Shown here piece by piece: positions 1-7,232 of a stretch of DNA of 64,000 nucleotides. Each line of letters starts with the position of its first letter. Position 1 is the first letter of the stretch. The stretch is from CALLVY01 sp937899855 (lineage in GTDB: Bacteria; Bacteroidota; Bacteroidia; Chitinophagales; Saprospiraceae), in contig JBCBQC010000027.1 of the NCBI GenBank assembly GCA_039820405.1, forward strand, positions 1-64,000, written 5' to 3'. The position numbers were made by a program, and so were the translations under genes. Below the pieces are notes generated by a model that was given only the letters and a program-made list of their open reading frames with translations, searched no databases and had not been told where the DNA came from.

Positions 1-1
1 A

Positions 2-538
2 GCTTTAGAACAAGATCTGATTGTTGAGGATGGTATTATTTCTTCTTCCTCTTTTATAAATATTGCAACGGTCTCTACTCAACTGGGAGAGTTTACCTGG
101 TTCAACGAATTTGTTAGCACGTACCAAATTTATCTCCCCCAGCGTATTCGACCCGAAGTATTACAAATTTGCTTTGCCCAGGAGGCTTTTGAAAGGGGGC
201 GGCACAAAATGGTACTCGATTATCTAAAGCAGGTGAAATTTGCTACGCGGATCGATTTCGCACTGCGTGTAAAAGCACTAACCTTAAGAGCCCAATGGGA
301 GTTGTTGGGCAATGACGAAACGGTAAGAGCTACCCTCAATGCTTTTGAAATGTACCTGCGCCGGAATAAGGAAATCAATGAACACACCCTCAAGGCCTAC
401 CTCAATTTTATTCGGTTCGCCAAAAAGTTATTCCGCAAGAACACCAAAGACTGGGCACAATTGGTACGGGAGATCGAAAGGCAAAAAGTCATCTACTTTA
501 AATATTGGCTAGTCGAAAAGGCCAAGGCTTTAAGGTAG
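2..538 (+). CDS. C-terminal part of a helical-repeat (TPR-like) protein, 5' end outside window
   Basis: The frame is open from the first base of the window to a TAG at 536-538, giving the last 178 residues of a longer protein. No enzymatic motif is visible. The sequence is almost entirely amphipathic helix, with the look of TPR-like repeats: 'ICFAQEAFERGRHKMVLDYL' is a typical helix-turn-helix unit, and the tail is rich in Lys and Arg ('YLRRNKEINEHTLKAYLNF', 'KKLFRKNTKDW'). I infer a solenoid scaffold, possibly part of a family of large uncharacterised Bacteroidota proteins. A strong hairpin follows at 556-589, then a convergent gene for a 40-residue double-glycine peptide (597-719). A degenerate gene of similar character lies beside the second such peptide at 26.4-26.9 kb, so the pairing may be functional. 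The coding sequence is AT-richer than most of the window. Confidence 0.75.
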   Translation, partial: ALEQDLIVEDGIISSSSFINIATVSTQLGEFTWFNEFVSTYQIYLPQRIRPEVLQICFAQEAFERGRHKMVLDYLKQVKFATRIDFALRVKALTLRAQWELLGNDETVRATLNAFEMYLRRNKEINEHTLKAYLNFIRFAKKLFRKNTKDWAQLVREIERQKVIYFKYWLVEKAKALR

Positions 539-555
539 GGAAGCGAAACAAGTGG

Positions 556-589
556 ACCCGAGTAGCGCTTTTTTGAGCGCTACTCGGGT
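556..589. terminator. Hairpin terminator between convergent genes
   Basis: A perfect 14-bp inverted repeat (arms 556-569 and 576-589, left arm acccgagtagcgct) closes a 6-nt T-rich loop. It starts 18 bases after the stop of the helical-repeat gene and ends just before the stop of the peptide gene on the other strand, so it can serve both. There is no long T run outside the stem, so efficiency is uncertain. Confidence 0.7.
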
Positions 590-596
590 TCGTTCC

Positions 597-719
597 TTAG
601 GTGAGAATCGCCTCGGTGATTAAAATATCACTCTGGCCACCCTTCATCAATCGAAGTTGGTCCAGTTTAACGGCGTGCTTCCCAAAAGCGTCAATCGTTT
701 TGTTTTTTGAATTTTTCAT
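597..719 (-). CDS. Short peptide with double-glycine leader (RiPP-precursor-like), 40 aa
   Basis: Complete 41-codon gene from ATG (717-719) to TAA (597-599). The product opens with a Lys/Asn-rich stretch (MKNSKNKTIDAFGKHAV), then KLDQLRLMKGG, then a short acidic hydrophobic tail, QSDILITEAILT. The layout (charged N-terminus, amphipathic helix, Gly-Gly, short C-terminal segment) is that of double-glycine leaders cleaved by C39 peptidase domains, as in the GG-type natural-product precursors of Bacteroidota. The core has no Cys and only one Ser and two Thr, so lanthionine chemistry is unlikely; a macrolactam/ester type (Asp, Glu, Ser, Thr present) or an unmodified peptide is possible. A related peptide lies at 26990-27118. 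No modifying enzyme or transporter is visible within the window. It converges with the helical-repeat gene. Confidence 0.6.
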   Translation of the reverse strand: MKNSKNKTIDAFGKHAVKLDQLRLMKGGQSDILITEAILT

Positions 720-998
720 TTTAAGGTATTTTAGATTTGAAAATTCAGTCGGCTCGCTCGCTATTTCTCCTCCCCCAGCTCACCAAGGGCAAGGCAGTAC
801 CCGGAACCTATGGGATAACTCATAGATTTTCGGCTTCAATCGAAGTGATCCATCAATTTAGCTTTTCACTATCGGTGCTCCGTACATGATTTTGAAAGAG
901 AAAATATAGCGGCGGTTTAAACCTGTATCTTAATCAGAAGATACTTCAAACCTTGCAGCGGTGAATCATTAGTTTCAATTATCTTTCGGTACCTATTT
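720..998. other. Intergenic region upstream of the peptide gene
   Basis: About 280 bases without a convincing gene. It should hold the promoter of the minus-strand peptide gene. A small perfect hairpin (7-bp arms 925-931 and 938-944) lies inside it. Base composition is AT-richer than the flanking lipoprotein gene. Confidence 0.4.
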
Positions 999-1142
999 AT
1001 GAGTACCGCTGCTGCTCCCACATTGGGGAAGTCCAAAAAATACCTTAAACGGACCAATGCCCCTCCACAAAAGAAATCCCGAGCCTTCAAACAGAAGACT
1101 CGGGACCACCCCAACGGCTACTACACTAAGCCCGGGGCCTAA
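999..1142 (+). CDS. Very basic 47-aa protein (possible)
   Basis: ATG at 999, TAA at 1140-1142. The product is strongly basic (Lys/Arg about a quarter of residues, e.g. GKSKKYLKRTNAPPQKKSRA, ending NGYYTKPGA) and resembles small nucleic-acid- or ribosome-binding proteins in composition only; no family was recognised. Support comes from codon choice typical of the organism (TTC, TAC, AAC, GAC, CAC and GGC dominate). A hairpin with arms 1078-1083 and 1099-1104 lies within the frame, and its stop overlaps the 3' end of the convergent lipoprotein gene by four bases. It may equally be chance. Confidence 0.35.
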   Translation: MSTAAAPTLGKSKKYLKRTNAPPQKKSRAFKQKTRDHPNGYYTKPGA

Positions 1143-2083
1143 AACCCCGGCCCGCAATAAAAGCGGGCGTTTCCATTAAGCGAATACACCGAAAAACCAA
1201 ATTGCGAACCCGCCAGGTAATTGGTCCGAAAACCAACCTCCTCCAAAGTATAACAGTCGATCAGCCCCGACCCAAGGATCACCTGAGGCTCCGGCATTTC
1301 CGGCACGATTTGGTACTGGTACAAATCCCAAAACTCCCGCAGCGTATAATTGCCCAATACCAGATCTACCCACTCTTGATCGGTGAGGACCTCTTGTATG
1401 TCCTCAAAATCAAAAAACAAGAGGTCCGTAAAGGGAGGATCACAGGCGTAGCGAATTCGGGCCCAGGCGTCGTTGTTCGCCGCAAAGAGCACACTGCCCG
1501 ACTTGCCGTAAACATTTTGCGCCCTGGTGATGTCCCCGGGAGGACAGTTGATGTATTCGAATCCCGGCTGGGGTTCGATGATACAAGCCTCCTCACAGTC
1601 ACCGTTGTCGAGCATGTTCCAATAGTATCCCGTATAATTGGGCGTGGGGCTGGGAAACTCCGATGGCCCGATGATGCCGGCCGTCTCTCCCATATACGCC
1701 GGAGAATTGTTGGCCGTGTGGAAAATGGTATACGCCCGCGCCATCGCACTACCGGGCGATTGTCCCGCATTGATGAGGGCCACCACCAGCTCCGATTCGG
1801 TGTAGCATTCGGTGGCCTGCTCGGGGAAGTAATAGGCGAGGATAAATACATCCGATCCCGGAGGATCGCAGGGAGCAAGCCCGCCCCGCGTCGCTCCCGG
1901 ATGCACCACGGGGACATCGTAGCTGGTTCGTGCGTCGTAATCGACGAGGTTGACGTCAACGGGATCGCTTTGCTCGTTGGCCGCCCGACCGCTAGCGATT
2001 TCGGGGGGGAAAGGCTCTTTTTCAAAACATCCCAGCAAGAGCAGGGACAACATTGCAAATAGAAAAATGGGAGATAACTTCAT
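1139..2083 (-). CDS. Secreted lipoprotein of unknown function, 314 aa
   Basis: The ATG at 2083 begins a standard type II signal peptide: MKLSPIFLFAMLSLLLLGC, lipobox LLGC, followed by the acidic FEKEPFPPE linker. The mature part carries several Cys (ADD pairs such as NGDCEEACIIE and FEYINCPPGD), suggesting disulfides in the periplasm or at the cell surface, and is rich in aromatic residues. No domain was recognised. It is a single gene, facing away from the LytTR regulator at 2362; the 278-bp gap holds both promoters. The stop lies in a GC-rich inverted repeat (ccgggg ... ccccgg, about 1133-1150) that could help terminate transcription. Confidence 0.8.
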   Translation of the reverse strand: MKLSPIFLFAMLSLLLLGCFEKEPFPPEIASGRAANEQSDPVDVNLVDYDARTSYDVPVVHPGATRGGLAPCDPPGSDVFILAYYFPEQATECYTESELVVALINAGQSPGSAMARAYTIFHTANNSPAYMGETAGIIGPSEFPSPTPNYTGYYWNMLDNGDCEEACIIEPQPGFEYINCPPGDITRAQNVYGKSGSVLFAANNDAWARIRYACDPPFTDLLFFDFEDIQEVLTDQEWVDLVLGNYTLREFWDLYQYQIVPEMPEPQVILGSGLIDCYTLEEVGFRTNYLAGSQFGFSVYSLNGNARFYCGPGF

Positions 2084-2361
2084 AATGGTAAGGCTTTAGA
2101 GTATGGAAATGAATCCTGAAAAAATTAAAGTCTACTTCGCTCGCCGGTCCGATCGCGTACGATGGACCCAATATTTTTCGTTGTGGCCTGATAAACTTAC
2201 GCCATCCCCCCCAAAAGGAGCACCGCAACTTATTATTCGGTGACATTGATCGATTTTTAGGTTATCTTCACCGATCGGTTGATGCCCCAAGCACTCCCGC
2301 ACGGACCACTCGGGGAAAACATCAAAGAGCGTAGAGTAAATGCAGCGACTAAAACACAAGC

Positions 2362-3114
2362 ATGAAAAACGCCATTATCATTGACGATGAATTTGGAGCG
2401 AGAAATACCCTGAGCGGCCTGCTTCAACTGAATTGTCCAGAGATCAACCTCATGGGGGAGGCCGATTCGGTCCCTTCAGGAATCCATTTATTGGAAAAGG
2501 TAAAGCCGGACCTCCTATTCCTCGACATCCGCATCCACGACCAAACGGGATTCGACCTACTAGCACACTTTCCCCAACCGACATTCCAAATCATCTTTAC
2601 CACCGCCTACGACCAATTTGCCCTCCAAGCATTCCGCTACCACGCGGTCGCTTATCTGGTCAAGCCGATCCTTCCGAGCGAGCTGATCGCGGCGGTGGAT
2701 CAGGTAAAAACCTCCGCCCACAGTCTGGAACATTCTCTCCAGGCCCTCCACCATTTCCTAAACGACCTCCAAGCCAAGCGTTTTGACCGCATCACCCTGT
2801 CCACCAACGAAGGCTTGTGGGTCCTCTCCCTCGACGACATCATCCGACTGGAGTCCGATGGCAACTACACCATTTTCCATACCCTCCACCAGGATAAAAT
2901 CCTGATTGCCAAAACGATCAAGGAATACGAGAAAATCCTCCCCGCCGATACCTTTATTCGCATCCACCGCTCCCACATCATCAACATCAATTGCATCAAG
3001 GCCATCCTAAAGGAGGAGGGCGGCTATTTACTGAGCACCGACAATGCCCGTTTGCCGATTGCGCGACGCAAAAGGGAACTGCTCCTGGAGTTTCTAAAGA
3101 AAAACAGCCTCTAA
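2362..3114 (+). CDS. LytTR-family response regulator
   Basis: A 250-residue two-domain regulator. Residues 1-120 form a CheY-like receiver: acidic pair D8/D9, phosphoacceptor D55 in LLFLDIRI, conserved T81 in IIFTTAYD and K101 in AYLVKP. Residues about 145-245 form a LytTR DNA-binding domain (LSLDDIIRLESDGNYTIFHT ... FIRIHRSHIININ ... LLSTDNARLPIARRKR). It should bind direct repeats upstream of its targets once phosphorylated. The next gene, 30 bp downstream on the same strand, is a His_kinase-type sensor whose family normally pairs with LytTR regulators, so the two form a two-component system. The first ATG of the frame is used, MKNAIIIDDE being a normal receiver start. Confidence 0.93.
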   Translation: MKNAIIIDDEFGARNTLSGLLQLNCPEINLMGEADSVPSGIHLLEKVKPDLLFLDIRIHDQTGFDLLAHFPQPTFQIIFTTAYDQFALQAFRYHAVAYLVKPILPSELIAAVDQVKTSAHSLEHSLQALHHFLNDLQAKRFDRITLSTNEGLWVLSLDDIIRLESDGNYTIFHTLHQDKILIAKTIKEYEKILPADTFIRIHRSHIININCIKAILKEEGGYLLSTDNARLPIARRKRELLLEFLKKNSL

Positions 3115-3144
3115 CTTTAGGGACCAAAGTCCTGATCTCAAAAT

Positions 3145-6114
3145 ATGTACCTACTCCTCCTAGTCCTCTGTCTCCCGCTCGCCGCTTGGTCGCAGTCCGC
3201 CCAGCTGGCCACCGTCCATTTTTCGCCCAACCAAGGCTTGCCCAGTTCGGAGGTTTACGATTTGCTCCAAGATCAAAAGGGCTTCCTCTGGATCGCTACC
3301 GATAATGGGGTGAGTAGGTTCAATGGTTATCAGTTCGATAACTTTGGCTTTGGGCAAGGCCTTTCCGAAAACGTGATCTTATCGCTAGTGGAAGATGCCA
3401 CAGGAAACATTTGGATGGCCTCCATCTCCGGTAATCTTTATTACTACCAAGCGGATACCATCCGACCCTTCCCGCACAATGCGGTGATCCAACGCCACAA
3501 CGATGCCAATGGAGGAATCACCAACTTTCACGTCGACGCCCAGCAGACCGTCTACCTCTCCACCCAGTACCAAATCCTAAAAATCGACTCCAGTGGCCAA
3601 GCCCAGCGGCTCCATCGGGGCCTCGGCTACCACATCTATCCTATTGAGGATCAATTCATCTACAACGTCATCGCCCATTCCCGCTTCCAGGATAACCCGC
3701 CCACGGATGAGGAGCGCGTCGACTTTTGGCTCCACCGGGAAGGACGGTGGCTGCAAAAAACATTTCCGCTACCGCCAAAAAAGATAAAGCGTTTTCGCCA
3801 CGGAAGAATCATGTCGTCCCCCTCGGGAAAGCTGCTGTTTTCTCACAATGCGGACTTGTTTACCCTAAGCCCTACGCTCAAATTCACCCATACCCAAAGC
3901 CCCGACGATATCATCGCCATGACCGTACTCCACGACGGCCGGGTACTCGCCGGCTTGGTCAACCGAGCGGAGGGGGGTGGCCTGCTCGTCTTCCCCGATG
4001 ACGATCACCTCTCCCCCCGCGACGCCGAACGTTACCTGCCCCACTACTCCATCTCCGCCGTACTCGAGGATGAGGCCTACGGCCTGTGGTTCGCCAGCAA
4101 CGAAAGCGGCATATTTTACTGCCCCAATCCCGAACTCCGCATCTACAATACCACCACCGGCCTGTCCAGCAATTACGTTCGGGCCATCAGCACCAAGGAT
4201 ACGGCAGCAATATTTATCGGCACCGACGATGGCAAGGTGTACCAGCTCGACCTCCACACACAATCGCTAGACTTGGTCCTAGAGCTCGACGAAGAGATCC
4301 ACGACCTGCAATACGATACCCTCCGGCAAACCCTTTGGGTGGGTAGCATCGCGGAGGCGCTACCCAACCAGTTCGCCCATCAAGGAACAAAGCCCTTTGA
4401 CCTGCGACTGGTGCCGTCAAAAAAATTCCAGCTCTTTCCCTCGGGCAAGCTGCTGGGCACTCAGTTTGGTACCAACGGTACTTACCAGTACCAGGTGGCG
4501 GAAGACCAGGTCCTCACTACCGATTCAGTGCCTCCCTTTCCTTCGCAAAGGGCATTCTGCGTCTACGAGGATTTTCGGGGAAACGTCTGGGTCGGACGGT
4601 CGGGTGGCTTGTACCAATACCACCGGGATACACTACTCCGAATCGACCACGAACACCCAGCCTTTAGGCTGCGAATCGAGGATATGCTGCAACTGGCGGA
4701 CAGTACTTTTGTGCTCGGCACTAAGGGGGCTGGGATTTTATTGTGGAAGGGAGCGCAGATCGTCCAGATTGATAAAGACGATGGCCTGACTTCCAATATG
4801 GTGGAAAAAATTTACCTCGACGAGGCGCAAAACATCTGGGTCAGCACCCTCAATGGACTGAATCAACTCTTGCGCCAGCAGAATGGCCACTACCAAATCA
4901 ATCGCTACACCACCGCCAACGGCCTGCCCTCCAACGAGATCACGGACCTCACCTTCGCCGGAGAAGCCATCTGGATCGCCACGCCCCAAGGCTTGGCCTA
5001 TCTTCCCCACTACCAAGCCATCTCGCCCGGTACCAATCGGCAGCCCATCATCCAAGCCGTCCTCGTCAACAATGAGAACTACCCCGGCAAAGCTGGCCAC
5101 GCACTCCCCCACTGGAAGTCCAATATTGAATTTCGCTACTTCACCATCGACTACACCCAAAACGGCAACATCCATTACCGTTACCGACTCCGGCCCAGCG
5201 ATGCGTGGAGTTATTCGCAGGACCTTGCGGTCAACTACGCCGCGCTGGCGCCCGGTGCTTACCAGTTTGAGTTACAGTCTGCCAATACCGCCGGCCGGTG
5301 GAGCCCCTCCACCCGCTACTCGTTTGCCATCAGTCCGCCCTTTTGGAAAACGGCTTGGTTTATCGGCCTGGCCATCCTGAGTCTGGGGCTCCTGCTCCTG
5401 GGCCTGTACCGCTACCAAGTGCGCCAGATAAAGATCAAGGCCAATTTTGAACGCGACCTACAAAACCTCCGACAAGCTGCCCTCCGGGCCCAGATGAACC
5501 CCCACTTTATTTTCAACTGCCTCAATTCCATCCAAGGCTTCATCATCGCCAATGACCGCCGTACCGCAACCGATTACTTGGCCCGCTTTGCCCGGCTCAT
5601 CCGGAGTATTTTGAATACCAGCCAGGAAAAACTCATCCCCATCGAAGCGGAAGTCGCCCTGCTGAAGGATTACACTTTTTTGGAAAACCTCCGCATGGAG
5701 CAACCCTTTGAGTTCAACCTCTCGATCGATCCCAAGATCGATACCTTCGAGCTGCGCATCCCCCCGCTGTTGACCCAGCCCCTCATTGAAAATGCCATCA
5801 TCCACGGGCTGTCCACCTCCCCGCGCCGGGGGAAGATCGAAATCGCCTACCAGCTGGCAGAACGCTTTCTCCAAATCAGCGTACGGGACAATGGCGTTGG
5901 CCTGGCCGATTCCCAAGCGGGTCAGCAATCGAGCCTCCACCAATCGATGGGAGTCGACCTCATCCGCAAGCGCTTGGAGCTCCAAAATCAGGGCTTCCTG
6001 TCCAAGCCCTTCATCGCGTTTGGATCGCTGCGGGGGCGGGCGGGATGGCAGTACGGCACGGAGGTGACCATCAAGGTCTACACCGGTGATCCGGGGACCC
6101 CGTCGGTTCGGTAG
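3145..6114 (+). CDS. Two-component sensor kinase with beta-propeller sensor (Reg_prop, Y_Y_Y, His_kinase)
   Basis: A 989-residue membrane sensor. After a signal peptide (MYLLLLVLCLPLAAWSQS) comes a long periplasmic region of about 600 residues with repeated propeller blades (QDQKGFLWIATDNGVSRF, FRGNVWVGRSGGLYQY, EAQNIWVSTLNGLNQL), a Y_Y_Y domain near 650-720, a transmembrane helix near 737-757, and a cytoplasmic LytS-like kinase: phosphoacceptor H787 in QMNPHFIFNCLNSIQ, N box in PLIENAIIHG near 880, G1 box in VRDNGVGLADS near 915. This architecture is frequent in Bacteroidota, where it often senses extracellular glycans or other nutrients. It is co-transcribed with the LytTR regulator upstream. 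The ligand cannot be read from the sequence, as no polysaccharide-utilisation genes adjoin it. Confidence 0.92.
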   Translation: MYLLLLVLCLPLAAWSQSAQLATVHFSPNQGLPSSEVYDLLQDQKGFLWIATDNGVSRFNGYQFDNFGFGQGLSENVILSLVEDATGNIWMASISGNLYYYQADTIRPFPHNAVIQRHNDANGGITNFHVDAQQTVYLSTQYQILKIDSSGQAQRLHRGLGYHIYPIEDQFIYNVIAHSRFQDNPPTDEERVDFWLHREGRWLQKTFPLPPKKIKRFRHGRIMSSPSGKLLFSHNADLFTLSPTLKFTHTQSPDDIIAMTVLHDGRVLAGLVNRAEGGGLLVFPDDDHLSPRDAERYLPHYSISAVLEDEAYGLWFASNESGIFYCPNPELRIYNTTTGLSSNYVRAISTKDTAAIFIGTDDGKVYQLDLHTQSLDLVLELDEEIHDLQYDTLRQTLWVGSIAEALPNQFAHQGTKPFDLRLVPSKKFQLFPSGKLLGTQFGTNGTYQYQVAEDQVLTTDSVPPFPSQRAFCVYEDFRGNVWVGRSGGLYQYHRDTLLRIDHEHPAFRLRIEDMLQLADSTFVLGTKGAGILLWKGAQIVQIDKDDGLTSNMVEKIYLDEAQNIWVSTLNGLNQLLRQQNGHYQINRYTTANGLPSNEITDLTFAGEAIWIATPQGLAYLPHYQAISPGTNRQPIIQAVLVNNENYPGKAGHALPHWKSNIEFRYFTIDYTQNGNIHYRYRLRPSDAWSYSQDLAVNYAALAPGAYQFELQSANTAGRWSPSTRYSFAISPPFWKTAWFIGLAILSLGLLLLGLYRYQVRQIKIKANFERDLQNLRQAALRAQMNPHFIFNCLNSIQGFIIANDRRTATDYLARFARLIRSILNTSQEKLIPIEAEVALLKDYTFLENLRMEQPFEFNLSIDPKIDTFELRIPPLLTQPLIENAIIHGLSTSPRRGKIEIAYQLAERFLQISVRDNGVGLADSQAGQQSSLHQSMGVDLIRKRLELQNQGFLSKPFIAFGSLRGRAGWQYGTEVTIKVYTGDPGTPSVR

Positions 6115-6137
6115 CAATTGCGGAGGGCCGCCCCCCG

Positions 6138-7130
6138 CTACGAAGCCGGCAGTAGCACCACATTGCCCCGCTTCCGCCCCGTATCCACGTAACGGTGCGC
6201 CTCCACCACCGCCCCCAAGGGATAGCGCTGATCGATCACCGCCCGCAGTTGTCCACTCTCGTACAAGCCTTTCAAATCGTGAAGCATGGCGCGCAGCTGA
6301 GGTTCGGGCAGCAGGCCCGTCGCCGCAAAGCGCGCCCTTTTAGCCCCCCACCAGCGCGTCCACAGCATCCGCAACAAGAGGGGTAGCCGCAGCACCGGCG
6401 ATAAGTACTGCCCCTTGGGCCGCAGAGCTTCCTGACAGCGGGCAAAACTGGATTTTCCGATGGTATCAAAAATAACGTCGTAAGTCGATCGGGTCTTGGT
6501 AAAGTCTACCTCGGTATAGTCGATTACCGCATCCGCCCCCAGCGACTGGACCAGGGCCACGTTGCGCGTACTGCAGACGCCCGTCACCTCGGCGCCCAAG
6601 TGTTTGGCCAATTGCACTGCTGCGGTGCCCAAGCTGCCCGAAGCCCCATTGATCAGTACCTTTTGGCCGGGCCGTACTTGGGCCAGCTCCCGTAGGAAAT
6701 TGAGGGAAGTCAGGGCGCCGTCACCGGCGGTGGCGGCCTCGGCAAAGGAGAGATTGGTGGGCTTTTCCACCACCACGCCATCTTCCGGTACGCAGACGTA
6801 TTCCGCATTGGCGCTAAAGTGCAGGGTGGTCAGCCCGAATACGGCATCACCCACCCGAAACCGCCGAACGTCGCGGCCGGTAGCGCTTACCACCCCGGCA
6901 AAGCAAGTCCCCGGAATCACTTGCTTGGGGCGGCGCCAGCCCAAAAACAGCCGGGCAAAACGGGGTACCCCGCGGCGCATGAGGGTGTCGGCTGCCGTCA
7001 CCGGCGTGGCTCGAATTTGGACCAAAATTTCGTCCGCTTGAGGTTGGGGTTGGGCAAATTCTCGGACTTGGAGTACTTGGGGGGAGCCGTAGCCCGTGAT
7101 CGCGATGGCTTTCATTTTGAGGTCAGTCAT
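6138..7130 (-). CDS. Quinone-reductase-like medium-chain dehydrogenase (MDR superfamily)
   Basis: A 330-residue NAD(P)H-dependent oxidoreductase. The N-terminal GroES-like domain has the usual DEILVQIRATPVTAADTLMR and GTCFAGVVSATGRDVRRFRV segments. The Rossmann domain contains VLINGASGSLGTAAVQLAK, a variant of the AxGxVG dinucleotide motif, and VIDYTEVDFTKTRSTYDVIF. Catalytic zinc ligands of alcohol dehydrogenases are absent, as in zeta-crystallin/quinone oxidoreductases. The likely role is reduction of quinones or enones in the cytoplasm. A second ATG at 7115 (MKAIAITGYG) is an equally good start and the one most family members use. It converges with the kinase gene and follows the cyclase-AraC fusion gene on the same strand, about 100 bp downstream. 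Confidence 0.88.
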   Translation of the reverse strand: MTDLKMKAIAITGYGSPQVLQVREFAQPQPQADEILVQIRATPVTAADTLMRRGVPRFARLFLGWRRPKQVIPGTCFAGVVSATGRDVRRFRVGDAVFGLTTLHFSANAEYVCVPEDGVVVEKPTNLSFAEAATAGDGALTSLNFLRELAQVRPGQKVLINGASGSLGTAAVQLAKHLGAEVTGVCSTRNVALVQSLGADAVIDYTEVDFTKTRSTYDVIFDTIGKSSFARCQEALRPKGQYLSPVLRLPLLLRMLWTRWWGAKRARFAATGLLPEPQLRAMLHDLKGLYESGQLRAVIDQRYPLGAVVEAHRYVDTGRKRGNVVLLPAS

Positions 7131-7210
7131 TTCCTTTGTTTTTGAGGTGAGAAAAAACTTCTTAGCGAAGCATTTGCACTACAAAGGACGCCCTTTCGAC
7201 GGGGCCAATC

Positions 7211-7232
7211 GTTCGGATTTTGAAATCCGAAC
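7211..7232 (-). terminator. Hairpin abutting the stop codon of the cyclase fusion gene
   Basis: A perfect 10-bp inverted repeat (gttcggattt at 7211-7220, aaatccgaac at 7223-7232) with a 2-nt loop lies directly after the TAA of the 7233-9575 gene. No T run follows on the minus strand, so it is either a weak terminator or an RNA 3'-end stabiliser. Confidence 0.5.

Noticed and set aside
601..825. A 74-codon plus-strand frame opposite the first peptide
   Set aside because: No RBS, odd composition; the minus strand carries the double-glycine peptide instead.
1078..1104. Hairpin cccgag...ctcggg as a terminator of the lipoprotein gene
   Set aside because: It contains a mismatch, lies about 35 bp past the stop without a T run, and overlaps a possible coding frame; kept only as a note.
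1202..2062. A 286-codon frame on the plus strand opposite the lipoprotein gene
   Set aside because: Arg/Gly/Val-rich shadow of the minus-strand gene, which has a signal peptide and lipobox; no domain in the shadow.
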